Part shown: one piece after another, positions 47,816-58,588 of the stretch | Layout: every line of letters begins with the position of its first letter | Numbering within the stretch: position 1 is the first letter of the stretch | Assembly (NCBI GenBank): GCA_024509875.1 | Contig: JAMPIV010018971.1 | Coordinates: 449,501 to 513,500 of the forward strand | Origin: Oreohelix idahoensis | Taxonomy: Eukaryota > Mollusca > Gastropoda > Stylommatophora > Oreohelicidae | Direction: 5' to 3' | Length of the DNA stretch: 64,000 nt | Program-made: the position numbers and the translations under genes | Notes under the pieces: generated by a model | The model's input: only the letters and a program-made list of their open reading frames with translations | The model's database searches: none | What the model was told of the DNA's origin: nothing

Positions 47816-48435
47816 TGATTTCCGATGATCCCAACGGCGCAGTTGATTTCCCAACCGAGTGTCTTAACGAGCAGTGCCCATTAGGAATGCCACCGCATTT
47901 GCTGAAATTAAAGGTTGCTGCATGTATCATGCTATTGCGAAATCTGAACGCAAAAAACGGACTATTGAATGGCACGCGTTTGGTCATAAAAGTCTTGCAT
48001 CGGAATTCCATTGATGCAGAAATTATCACTGGCAGTAATAAGGTAGAACGAGTCTTAATTCCTCGCATTGACTTAGACCCGAGCGAGCGCAGTTTGCCAT
48101 TTAGGATGTGACGTTGTCAATTCCCAGTGATTTTAGCATTTGCAATGAGGATCGATAAGGCGCAAGGACAATCTTTTGATTACATAGGAGATTTCCTTCC
48201 TGAACCTGTTTTCGGACACGGCCAGCTCTACGTCGCCCTCACCCGAGGAACAAATCATGAAAACTTGAAAACTTTTGTTAAGAACACTTTTTATCAGGGA
48301 ACATTCTTTGAAACAAATCCACGCACTTTCACAAAAAATGTTGTCATCAAATAACTTTTATTGAATTTAAAAATATTTTTACAATATATTACATATTTTG
48401 ATTTACTTTCGTCATTATTGACGGGTTATTGCTAG
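47816..48435 (+). pseudogene. Helitron helicase C-terminus with element 3' end
   Basis: One reading frame, broken by a single TGA at about 48109-48111, encodes the last helicase part of a Helitron Rep/Hel protein (Pif1-like): 'GMPPHLLKLKVAACIMLLRN', 'GLLNGTRLVIKVL', 'VLIPRIDLDPSE', 'AFAMRIDKAQGQSFDYIG', 'PVFGHGQLYVALTRG'. It ends at 48354. About 55 bp further is a perfect 5-bp-stem hairpin 'cgtcattattgacg' (48410-48423), then CTAG at 48432-48435 followed by T, the arrangement expected of a Helitron 3' terminus. The 5' part (HUH nuclease, most of the helicase) is absent. Confidence 0.88.
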
Positions 48436-48439
48436 TTAG

Positions 48440-48474
<35 letters not shown>

Positions 48475-48486
48475 CTATATATCTAT

Positions 48487-48533
<47 letters not shown>
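48440..48533. repeat. (TA)n microsatellite
   Basis: Two TA runs separated by 'cacatatctatatatctatc', starting four bases after the Helitron end. Confidence 0.97.
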
Positions 48534-48537
<4 letters not shown>

Positions 48538-48544
48538 GACATAT

Positions 48545-48890
48545 CATTACCTCTAAACAAAGCTATACCGTTATCAGAGTAAATTCGCTGAATTAACTCA
48601 GCTCGGGGCTTGAATGGGCTAAAAACCATTGCTTAATTAAATCCTTCACAAAAAGCTACGGACAGATACAAGTTAACCATTGCTCAGCGTTATGCTGCAT
48701 GGTTCTTGACTTCTGAATTATTTTGTGAATGATCCCTTCGGATAAAAGCGTCATTACACTTCTATCTACATCTCTGCCAAGCGTAATTTTGTGCGAAGGT
48801 AAACACATTTGATGACCCAGTTTAGATACTCTTGAGTTTTGGTCACTGTTGGACCACTACTGCAAAGCAGGGGAGGCAATCCATGACACC
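48545..48890 (+). repeat. Interspersed repeat R2, copy 3
   Basis: Direct repeat of 47468-47815 on the right side of the Helitron fragment. Diverged by roughly one base in six by eye. Confidence 0.75.
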
Positions 48891-49017
48891 ATCCACTTCA
48901 CCTATCACTTTCACCCTTATACCTTTTGTGATAGCTTACTTTTGGCTTCCTTTGTATGAAAGTTTGACTCCAGTTCGAGCATTCTTCCTTGTCATCACGC
49001 ATTTTACATACGCCTTT

Positions 49018-49272
49018 GCAGGAGCCGCGCTGGTGTAATGGTTACCACATTGTGCTGGCGATCAGGTGTTCAAGTTAAAGCCCGGCGTGAGCATTTGAAG
49101 TAGTGTCATCGACCGGGATTTTGACTGAATAACCTGAACGGCTCCTGAGATAAACCCTCTGTGGATGGGAAGGAGCGAAGCTCCTGACCGGGTTGGTAGG
49201 AAAGTCCACAGGTTCCCCAGCCTCGCAATGACATGTCATTGGGCCGAAGTCCTGAAAGCCCAAGTGCCACTG
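49018..49272 (+). repeat. tRNA-derived SINE (family S3)
   Basis: A-box-like 'tggtgtaatggttacc' near 49031 and a B-box-like 'gtgttcaagtta' near 49067 head the element. A body with 'tgaataacctgaacggctcc', 'gaaggagcgaagctcctgac' and 'caatgacatgtcattg' follows. An inverted partial copy lies at 61775-61945. Confidence 0.75.
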
Positions 49273-49275
49273 GAA

Positions 49276-50090
49276 TATATATATATATGTATACGCCTTT
49301 GCGTGTTCGCTTCCTCGATAATTCACGCAATTTTGCCAGTTACTCTGCAAATGTGGCAGGGGTGATAAACCAAAGAAGTCCATACTTGGCTTCCATCTGC
49401 TCCTAAGTTGTGATAAATGGTGAATCCTCTCCCATTATCCGTTTTGGAAATAACTGCTTAATTCCAACCTAGTTTTACACAGTTTGCACATTGCAGTATC
49501 TCGCCATGTTGAATGTTTCTTGGCTATCTCAGGAAACTCTTCTTTGATTGGTGGAGCGAAATAATCTGATTGGTCGAGTTAAATAATAGACGGGAGATTC
49601 CCCGATTTGGTGAAACCAAGCACCAGAGAATTTTCAGAGAGTTCACGACAGTACCAAACATTCAAATGCTTTTACAGTTGGGGTTCCTATCGAGTGTATA
49701 GACATTTGTTTTACATGATGAGAATGCCAGCCCAATAACAACCTTATGTTAGTCGCCTTGTATGATATGCCAGAGAGTGCTGTAGTAATATTCTTGTCTT
49801 GTATCTTCAGATACCCCCGGAAAATATGCGAGGAAAATAATGTGTTATCAGTATGAAGTTTGCATAGTTCCTCTTTCCATGTCGCTGAGATGCCTTTGAT
49901 GAGAAGAGTGTTGTCGCTCCATCTTCTTTTAAGCGTTTTGGATCGCTTACCTTTTAATTGCCTTCTAATTCTGTCGTCTTCATACAACCACCAGCGGCGT
50001 TGAGGCGTTCAGAGTCGGACAGCTGGAATGCCTTTATTGAGTTCCCCGGGTATAATGTGTGAAGTATATTCTCTCCTTTTAACAGCATAT
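49276..50090. other. No confirmed gene
   Basis: A minus-strand 114-codon frame (49643-49987) has no motif I recognise. No other content. Confidence 0.45.
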
Positions 50091-50094
50091 GTCG

Positions 50095-50328
<234 letters not shown>

Positions 50329-50544
50329 AATCTTTTGACTCTTCCTCGTGCAATAATTTACAGTGCTGTCACCGATGATATTATTGGTCAGATTTCATTC
50401 TGTCCAGATATCCACACCATGGCATTTATTGTAGGTCAGCATTTTTCAGAGATATTTTTCTCTGTTGCAACGTTAAATCCACTGTACACTTGTTATGCCA
50501 ATCAAGTGTGATTTGTTCCCCCCTACATAGATTGCCACGCAATC

Positions 50545-50634
50545 ATGATAACATTGATCTATATGATAACATTGATCTATATGATAACATTGATCTATAT
50601 GATAACATTGATCTATATGATAACATTGATCTAT
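50545..50634. repeat. Five perfect 18-bp tandem repeats
   Basis: 'atgataacattgatctat' five times without mismatch. Confidence 0.98.
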
Positions 50635-50639
50635 ATGCC

Positions 50640-52056
50640 GTGTTCGTTTGCAGGACACACGTATCATGAACAATATCGCTACACGTTTATCGTGTGTAGC
50701 CAAAAACGCGTAAGAAACAATATAAACGGTAACGATTGGCCTGCAGCTCATACTGCCATTGGGGAGTAGTGAATAAATAAAATAGGTAAATATCAGGCAT
50801 TTATAAGAGAGAAATAAAGAAGACACCAGACAATATAAAATAAATATGTGTACCAGGAACCATCCAAATGGTGCCAATGTCTCGCTGCGAGAGTGAATCG
50901 TGAAAAGACACAGCAGCCCGGTAACTTTGCCGTGGAGAGGCAAGATTTATAACCGCACTACAAAGGAGACACTCAAATAACAACATGTCATCTCAATGTA
51001 ATATAAATAACATATTTATCAAAAGAGCATTTGCTTATTCTTTAAAAACAAACGCAGAATAGTCAAGTTTTAGCACAATAACAAAACCACGCATGAGCCA
51101 CATAATTAAGCATCACTATTTATATTTCTTGAAGCTCTTCTACCGCTCATTCTGCAACTTGTCTTAATAAACATTTTCTGTTAAAAATGTTTCCTTGATT
51201 CTATTCTCCACGACTCTCTTCTCAATCTCTTCTAATATCTTCTCGCTTTCCAACGATATTTTTATTATTCAATTTGAAACCAAAAAAAACATCTCAGATG
51301 TTTACACACCAGACAGTTTATTAAATCATCTTCCCTGTTCAGATGTCTGTTCGCAAATATAGAAATTTGTTCTTCCAAGAATTCTGCTGTTCAAGTGTGA
51401 TGAGCAGATTTCCCTGGAACAAACCTGGCCAGTTCAAAGTTGTGTTAATGATTCTTAGTTACATAAATTCCTTTTCACGCTCCTGTGTTCCTTAACGAAG
51501 CGAGAGTTTAAAAATTTGCTAGCATGCCAGCTTGGAAAATTAAATTATCTCTCAAAATGTAGATTTTAATTCCTAGCAGGCCAGCGAGCACTCGAAGTTA
51601 ACGAAGCAGTTTATTGAGCGTGTATTTTTTTCGGATCTCACGGCTTTCACGTTCTGCGTACTCGATAAAACATTCTTCATCAACACTTCAAATCAACCGA
51701 ATGTGTCCACTTCATTACACACGAAAACAGATACAAGAAATTAGTAGAGAGAATAAAAGACTGTCACCCACACAGCAGTGGCGAACTGATGTTCAAGAAA
51801 GCTGTTGTAGATTAAAGAAGAACTGTTTTTGTTGCATAGTGTTTTTCTCTAAATTAATAATAATAATAAATACAAAATTAAAAAATTAGAATCTTCAGCT
51901 CAAGTATCATGTCCGTCCTACCGTATAACTCCGAAACATACAAAAGTATAGAAAGTACGCAACTCTCGTATAATCTTAATTTGGTGTTTGTGCTGTACTA
52001 CGAAGATGTTGTTTAGGTTTGCAAAGGCTGTTCTGGCTTTATTCATTCTGTTACTG
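50640..52056. other. No recognisable gene
   Basis: AT-rich unique-looking sequence; short open frames lack motifs. Its right edge is the insertion point of the LTR element. Confidence 0.5.
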
Positions 52057-52061
52057 ATGTC
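52057..52061. repeat. 5-bp TSD of the LTR element, left
   Basis: ATGTC here and at 61089-61093. Confidence 0.88.
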
Positions 52062-54581
52062 TGTCACATAGGTTATGGTCATTAAATTGCCTAGATCTTC
52101 TTCCTATTCTCTCACGCGCATCCTTTTATTTTATTATCTTTCCATACTTGTTTTTCCTGTATTTTTCGCATCACTCGGTTGCGAAAAATATTTTCTTCAG
52201 TATTCTAAAACTTTACCTGTTTCTTTCTCAAAACTGAGAATCGCGCTAGGACGATATTACGTAGATGTCAGGGCTGCAGGGCGTCAGAAGGCGTGATAAG
52301 TCGGTTCGCTGAACATAGGACGTAGACAATCGTCTACATTCTCACCGAGCGCGCGAGCTTCTTCTCGGCATAAGTCCCGGTGAGGTGTGATACTTTACAT
52401 CTGCACCGGTCAGTATTCAGACATTTGTCTGAAAAATCCCAAACTGACACGGCGCTCACTGTGGGCCATGGTCAGCTGTAGTGTGAAAACTGCCCTGCAT
52501 TGGAGACAGGTTGTCTGAGATTTCGCAACTGACACGCAGAAAGTGGCAGTTTACGACAGCCTCTTCTAGTTACGTAGTTGTTATGAGAAAGGGGAGATTA
52601 TTTCGTTTTTGCGAAATAAACGTTCATCTCTTTGTCTGGGTTTTCATATATGCTAGAATGAGCTAGATTTCATTATCACTCAGTAACTTCGCAGTCAAGA
52701 CTAGAACAAGCCTCGTTCGATTTCTAAAAATCTCTGTTAAAAGAGATGGCCTTTAGTTTGATCGAAGTGGTTTAGTTCTTAGGAATTCTGTGTTTGAGGT
52801 ATCATATATTATTATCTAGTATATCTAGTATTGTGTGAAGTGTTTAAAAGTGCTAAATCGCTATTTATTTCTCTAGGTAGATCTGGTGCAGAGCGAAAAA
52901 TTTATAAGTCTGTATTAATTTCTAGTGATGTGTCTCAGTGGAAAGCAGGATAAATTATATTTCCAGCTTAAATTCAGTCGGGTATTACTAAATTTAATTT
53001 AACTGCTAAATAATCAGACGAGAACATAATTTTCAAACTAACTTATAACTGCTAGACTAGATGTCTCATGAGTCGTGACGAGAATATATTTATATATATA
53101 TCTCTAATTCATGATGATTAATTTATGACTATAACTTATTTCACGGGAGGTGTTAAATGATAAGTTAAGGTTTACGCCCGCAGTTAAAATATAAGTATAC
53201 CCTTAAACATAGGATGTATAAATATTTCATATATATGTTTCTTTATACAGAGATTTCTGTGGTAACCTAACTATACCAGCGTTACGTACTGATGAACCTA
53301 TCCTGTGGAGACTAAAAAAACACTTTTCCCTTAAAGCCTTGGTCGTAAGCTTTTCAAGAAAAACGTGAACTTTAACGGGCCCAGTGTGTCTGAATTAGTC
53401 CCTTCCAAAACGATATTCTAAAGTACAGCCCTTGTGGCAAGTAACATTATTCAAGCATTAAACTTGCCGACATCTTTTTGACCAAATGTGTGGTGAACCC
53501 TGATTATCTGTTGAGAGAAGCTGTCCACCGGTCATTTTCCTAATTTAGAGAAACCTCGTGTTCTGACATTGTGTACTCGCTTAACCCTAATTCTTACTTC
53601 GTGAGTCAAGATACACTAACTTTAGTCTGAAATAGCTGACGCCTGAAGCTGATGCTCCCCGGAGAAATTTCTGAGAGAAACCAAAACCAGCAAACCACTC
53701 TGTAGAGCTGGGATCCGCTTCAGTGAACGACAGAACAGACAAAGGGTGTGAATGTTACCAAGGTTGCGCCAGACGGCAAGCTACATCACGTATGTAATTA
53801 GTACAGGGCCCTGATGAAAGAACCGAGTGAAAGTAGACGGTGTGAGGTATGTGAATTTCACCCATGTTTGTAATTCCATTTATGAAACTTGTTGTCAATG
53901 CAAGAATATTTTTTTTTGACTTCCCTCAGGTTAAAACCTACTACATCTAAGTCGGTTCATATTTGTTTACGAGGAAAGAAAGAAAAAATTATTAGACAAA
54001 CTCATATGTATCATTGAATCTCCTGGCTTTCACTTTACTCATAACGGGACTGTGGGCTTACCTTGAGGGGATGAGATCATATTGGGGTCTATCATTTCTT
54101 GTAGCAATTTCATTGATTATTGTTTTGACCACGTGTATATGTTTATTTTCTTTTCTTGATGAATTTTATGTGTTGTGAGGAAATTTTTAGCTGATAAATA
54201 AAAACTTCCCTTTGAAACTAAAAGCAGCGTGTTGGTCAGCTCGTTCAGAATATATATTTGTAATCATTTTGATAGTCTTCCCACGTCTGTGTGTCTACCT
54301 GTTGTCACTGGTGTGTGTGCACGTGAGTGGTATGTTCATTACATATTAGCATATGTTGTCAATAGTCTGTCCGACTCTTACATAAGTGTCGTAGAAGATA
54401 GGCCTGAGAGAGAGAGAGAAGAATCTTGTCTTTTTCCAGGGGACCGTTCTATTGATTCGCTACCACTGCACTCGTGGAAAGATCTATTTCTGTATTAACT
54501 CTCACTGCAGCTATCACTGATTCTATCTATTCAGAAGGGACCAACCAAAGTCTTAATTTCCTATCAAAAAAATCTACGACA
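52062..54581 (+). repeat. 5' LTR
   Basis: 2520 bp, TG...CA ends, followed by the primer-binding region. Differs from the 3' LTR by scattered single bases and a dense cluster of differences at 53300-53460. Confidence 0.95.
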
Positions 54582-54790
54582 AATGGTCGCTCGTTACCGG
54601 GAATTGAACCCAAAATCCTAAGGCGATACGACAAATGGGTTCTCGTCCGTAGGATTTTTGAACTTAGAATAGGAAGACGAGTACGACAAATGGTTGCTCG
54701 TTTCCGATTTTTGAACTTAGAATAGGAAGACGAGTACGACAAATGTGGACTTGTCTATCTGGATTTTGAACCTAAGATTCTTTATTCTGA
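54575..54790 (+). repeat. Four-fold repeat of the LTR end plus primer-binding site
   Basis: 'tacgacaaatgg' or close variants start at 54575, 54627, 54682 and 54735 (spacing 52-55 bp). The first is the true LTR end followed by 'tggtcgctcgttaccgggaa'; the others repeat that junction inside the leader with sequence drift. The following 'ttgaaccc' resembles the T-arm complement of a tRNA, so primer pairing may extend beyond 18 nt. Confidence 0.8.
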
Positions 54791-55451
54791 TATAGAGTAA
54801 GAGTGTGATGTCTTGTGAGTTTTGTATCTTTTAAAAATAATTTATCCCCTAGACTAACGATCTGTTTACGGGCGTGCTGACCACACAAACTGATAAGTTT
54901 TTTCCACAGCATTAAGAACCATTATACATTTGGTTTACAGGTTGATTCTGTCGGAATACATGTTAATTAGTGATTTTGTAATACTAAACGCTGGTAAAGT
55001 TTTGTGAGTGTATAACATTCACAAGGGTTCTGAAGCAGGTAGGTGTTTGAGCAAAGCTAAGGAGTGCGTTTCGGACTATTTGTCCAGATTAATTGCCTCC
55101 CTCACCCTAACTGTCTTCAGGGGTAAACTTATAGTGGATTTTAAAATTAGGGGATTATTTTTCTCTTTAATTTTTGCTATAATCATTGTGTTTTCCACTG
55201 TAGCAACTTATTTTTCAGTGAGTAAATCTTAACTACTATTTAGTTGGCGTAGTCGTGTTTTGCATTAAGTGCTTTATTGCCGATAATAGCAGCGATAGTT
55301 AGATTTTATTTTTGGAGGAGGTATCCCAGGGTTAAATATATCATCTTTTGATTTTTTGAAAAAAAAAACATTTTTTTTCTCGTAAGTGGTAGGAACCAGT
55401 GTATCCTTTTTCTTAATTTCTTTCTCCACTAGTCTTAGTCACTGACATAAT
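54791..55451 (+). other. Untranslated leader of the LTR element
   Basis: No coding content recognised. A 74-codon frame at 55008-55232 lacks motifs and precedes gag. Confidence 0.6.
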
Positions 55452-56528
55452 ATGGCCGAGAGGGCAAAGCTTAGACAACTCCTCAGGGACGAAGCGAGAG
55501 AGGAGGGACTGGAAGGAGAGGAAGCGAAAGCTTTTGTCAGAGACGAACTTGAGAGATATGATGCGGAGAGGAAGGCAGCCGAAGCTAGAGAACAGAAGAA
55601 GATTGAGGAAGAAATGGAAATTCGCAGGATGCAGCATGAGGAAAAAGAGAAGGAAAGACAGCACGAGGAAAGAAAGAAGGTGAAGGAGAGACAGCACGAG
55701 AAGGAGAGGGAACAAAGACAGCACGAGTTGGCGCTTAAAACTCTAGAGTTCCAAAGTCGTGGTGCTGCCTCTACCTCCAGCAATGGAGAGTCTTCTCCTC
55801 ATTCTTCCTTAACTGATCCTTCTAACAGTCAATCTCTTCACCTCACTGCTATGTCTTTTCCGCTAGAATCTTTCCCTTGCCCAAATGAGAAGATTGACAC
55901 TTGGCTAGAAAAATTTGAGAAAATTGCAACTCTGTACGGTTTAGAGAGGTCGCGTTGGAATATGAAGCTTTCCCAGGCTTTGAAAAGTTCTGCGTATGAT
56001 GTTTACGCCAAACTGGAAAGCAGCCAACAAGACAACTATGATGTGTTGAAGAAAGCTTTGCTCGAGCGTTTCGAAATGAACGCTCGCAAATTTTTGCAAC
56101 TCTTCCGAAACAGCAGGAAAGACAGCTCGGAAACTTTTCAGCAGTTCTCTTCCCGTCTAAAGGGATACCTAACAAAGTGCCTTGAGCTTTCACAGCTCCC
56201 CTCTACCTATGAAGGTCTTGAGGAATTTGTTCTAACAGAACAAATAAAGAACACTTTGTCTGCGGACACCCGGCGATTTCTAGCTGAGCAGGGGGCAGAA
56301 AAACTTGAAGACATTTTGGAAAAGTCTGAGCGTTATCACAATGCGCTGGATGAACTACCGGCCACAAAGCGGAAACCGACAGAGGAGCATTTTCGAAAAC
56401 ATAACCTAGAGCAATCTTCTCAGGCTTCTAACCAAAATAACCACAGAGAAACTGGACCTCAAAACCCCCCTCCTGAAAAAATCCAAGTTCTACAAGAACA
56501 AGTACCCCAACCACCCCAAACAGTCTGA
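55452..56528 (+). CDS. Gag polyprotein of the LTR element
   Basis: 358 codons. Residues ~1-105 are a highly charged coiled coil rich in Glu, Lys, Arg and Gln with repeated 'RQHE' units. A Ser/Thr-rich spacer follows, then a capsid-like domain (~135-300) with 'LESFPCPNEKIDTWLEKFEK' and 'DNYDVLKKALLERF', 'FQQFSSRLKGYLTKC', typical of SCAN-like gypsy capsids. The C-terminus is Pro/Gln-rich. No CCHC knuckle follows, which is unusual. The protease-integrase frame is open from about 56410, overlapping the gag end by ~120 bp in the +1 frame. The start is the first ATG with a long uninterrupted frame. Confidence 0.9.
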   Translation: MAERAKLRQLLRDEAREEGLEGEEAKAFVRDELERYDAERKAAEAREQKKIEEEMEIRRMQHEEKEKERQHEERKKVKERQHEKEREQRQHELALKTLEFQSRGAASTSSNGESSPHSSLTDPSNSQSLHLTAMSFPLESFPCPNEKIDTWLEKFEKIATLYGLERSRWNMKLSQALKSSAYDVYAKLESSQQDNYDVLKKALLERFEMNARKFLQLFRNSRKDSSETFQQFSSRLKGYLTKCLELSQLPSTYEGLEEFVLTEQIKNTLSADTRRFLAEQGAEKLEDILEKSERYHNALDELPATKRKPTEEHFRKHNLEQSSQASNQNNHRETGPQNPPPEKIQVLQEQVPQPPQTV

Positions 56529-56649
56529 TCAACCCGACCGCCCTACATGGCAGCGTAGCCAGAAAGGACAAGGTGGCAAAGGGAGAACCCCTGAGCACGG
56601 GACATATGATCAGACCGAGCACACCGAGCCAAAACGCATCGGATGCTTA

Positions 56650-58470
56650 TTGACAGTCTCGCAAGGCGGAATTATTGACAGTGATTCCCAACCTGTTGGG
56701 GATAGACCCTCAACGCGAGGTATTGTTACATTGAACGGTTCTCAAACTTCTTGCTTATTTGACACGGGGCTTTCTTATGATTGCATTGTTGCCAGAAACC
56801 TGGTCAAACCCGGTCAAGAGACAGCAGAGACCGTCCAACTTTGTGGAGTTCGTAAGAGTGATGCACCTACAGCGCTTCCCATCGCATTGGTGGAGATACA
56901 CTCTGACTTTGTCAGAGGTGTGATCAAAGCGGCTGTTATGGATGATCTTATCTACCCAGTCATACTTGGCGGGAGATACGTGTGTATTGGGAAACCGGAA
57001 GAGCCGATTGTGGCAGCAGTAACTACAAGAGGGCAAACCAAGAAGGAACGGGAGCCTGCGCCTAATTTGTTACCTATGGAACTTAAAGAAGCGCAATACA
57101 AGGATCCTACTTTGGCACCCTGCTTTAGGAAACTGCCCATGGCTAAGGAACCCAAACAGCACGGGGACATTTTTTCTGAGGATGGCGTACTTTATCGGAG
57201 AACGGGCAAGCCTGATCAAGGTTACAACCAGCTCCTAGTACCGAAACAGTACAGAAGCCAAATCCTAGAAATGGGGCACTCTCTTCCCTTCAGCGGACAT
57301 ATGGGACAGAACGCCACAAACCAACGTATAACCACTCATTATTGGTGGCCAGGAGTAAATACTGATATTATCAGATATGTCAAATCCTGTGCCCAGTGCC
57401 AACGTGTGCCACCCAAGCAACGGGCACCCCCAGTCTCTTTGGGTGAAATGCCAATAATGGGAACACCATTCGAACGGGTTGTGATCGACATTTTAGGGCC
57501 TTTCGAAAGGACTAAAAGAAGGAACAGGTTCATCCTGACCTTAGTCGATACATGCACTTTATGGGCAGAAGCTATCCCGCTAACATGCGCAGATGCTAAG
57601 CATGTCGCAGAAGCCCTCGTGCAGATTTTCACTCGGTTGGGATTCCCTCAACAAGTGTTGACGGATAACGGATCTCCATACCGAAACCTGTTGATGGATG
57701 AGATCGTTAAGATCTTGAGGACCCAACACATCTACACAAAGCCTTATACTCCGGCCGGAAATGGGCTCGTGGAACGTGTTAGTGGAAACCTCAACATGAT
57801 GTTAAGTAGACTGGCACAAGTGAAACCTGAAGATTGGGATTGTTGCATTCCGGCAGCTTTATTTGGCTATAGAGAATCTCCTCATACTTCCACAGGATTT
57901 CCGCCAGCTACGCTTTTATTCGGCAGACCCATTAAGGGCCCGCTCGAAGCCTTACTTTGGTCGCTGACAGACCAGAAGGCGGATGAGACAGTCGTCTCAG
58001 CCAGTAAATACGTATCGGATTTAAAGGATAGGTTGAAACTAGGATGGGACCTAGCAACGACTAACTTTAAGCGAGCACGCACAAAGCACGCTAACCGATA
58101 CAGGAAAGTCGCGAAAGAGAGAGAACTGGAAGCAGGAGAGAAAGTTTTGGTGTTACTCCCTACCGAGAACAACCAACTGAAGATCGGATGGCAAGGGCCG
58201 TTTACCGTCCTGAAAAAGATTTCTAAGGCTAACTACCAGATATCTATTCAAGGAATGGAGAAGGTTTTCCATTTAAATCTCTTAAAGAGATACTTGGAAA
58301 GACCAGTGCCGACCTCCGACCATCTCCTGACGATCGCCAAAACTGACGAAGATGACGATAGTGGCAGGGATATTCCACCGCTATCACAGGAAATCTTTCA
58401 AAAATGTCAGAAGCGGCGACGCTCTTTCAAGCGCGCATGGGAGACATTCCAGAGGAAGGAAACTTTCTAG
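56650..58470 (+). CDS. Protease-integrase polyprotein (no RT or RNase H)
   Basis: 606 codons from the first ATG; the frame is open upstream to ~56410, so synthesis as a frameshift extension of Gag is likely. Retropepsin motif 'LFDTG' has its catalytic Asp at 38. The integrase zinc domain uses H210, H217, C247, C250. The catalytic triad is D280 ('VVIDILGP'), D339 ('VLTDNGSP') and E375 ('GLVERVSG'), with 35 residues between the last two (DD35E). A GPF module ('KIGWQGPFTVLKK') follows, then an acidic tail. All catalytic residues are present. In relatives with this order the RT would follow; here a stop comes instead, 118 bp before the 3' LTR. Confidence 0.92.
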   Translation: MTVSQGGIIDSDSQPVGDRPSTRGIVTLNGSQTSCLFDTGLSYDCIVARNLVKPGQETAETVQLCGVRKSDAPTALPIALVEIHSDFVRGVIKAAVMDDLIYPVILGGRYVCIGKPEEPIVAAVTTRGQTKKEREPAPNLLPMELKEAQYKDPTLAPCFRKLPMAKEPKQHGDIFSEDGVLYRRTGKPDQGYNQLLVPKQYRSQILEMGHSLPFSGHMGQNATNQRITTHYWWPGVNTDIIRYVKSCAQCQRVPPKQRAPPVSLGEMPIMGTPFERVVIDILGPFERTKRRNRFILTLVDTCTLWAEAIPLTCADAKHVAEALVQIFTRLGFPQQVLTDNGSPYRNLLMDEIVKILRTQHIYTKPYTPAGNGLVERVSGNLNMMLSRLAQVKPEDWDCCIPAALFGYRESPHTSTGFPPATLLFGRPIKGPLEALLWSLTDQKADETVVSASKYVSDLKDRLKLGWDLATTNFKRARTKHANRYRKVAKERELEAGEKVLVLLPTENNQLKIGWQGPFTVLKKISKANYQISIQGMEKVFHLNLLKRYLERPVPTSDHLLTIAKTDEDDDSGRDIPPLSQEIFQKCQKRRRSFKRAWETFQRKETF

Positions 58471-58573
58471 AGAGATGGAGGGGGAAGATGAGAAGGAAGA
58501 AGACAGACACCCCGAAGCTACGGTTATAGGAAATTTAATTCCATAACGTAGACATGGAGTGCTTCCATATCTT

Positions 58574-58588
58574 AAAGGGGGGACGTTC
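58574..58588 (+). other. Polypurine tract
   Basis: 'aaaggggggacg' directly before the TGTCAC start of the 3' LTR; expected plus-strand primer. Confidence 0.85.

Noticed and set aside
54582..54620. A tRNA gene on the minus strand at the primer-binding region.
   Set aside because: The T-arm-like part can be read, but spacing to the CCA-complement is two bases too long and no D or anticodon arm is present; its position right after the LTR marks it as a primer site.
55439..55783. Ser/Leu/Phe-rich minus-strand frames opposite gag.
   Set aside because: They are shadows of the charged coiled-coil region of Gag on the other strand.
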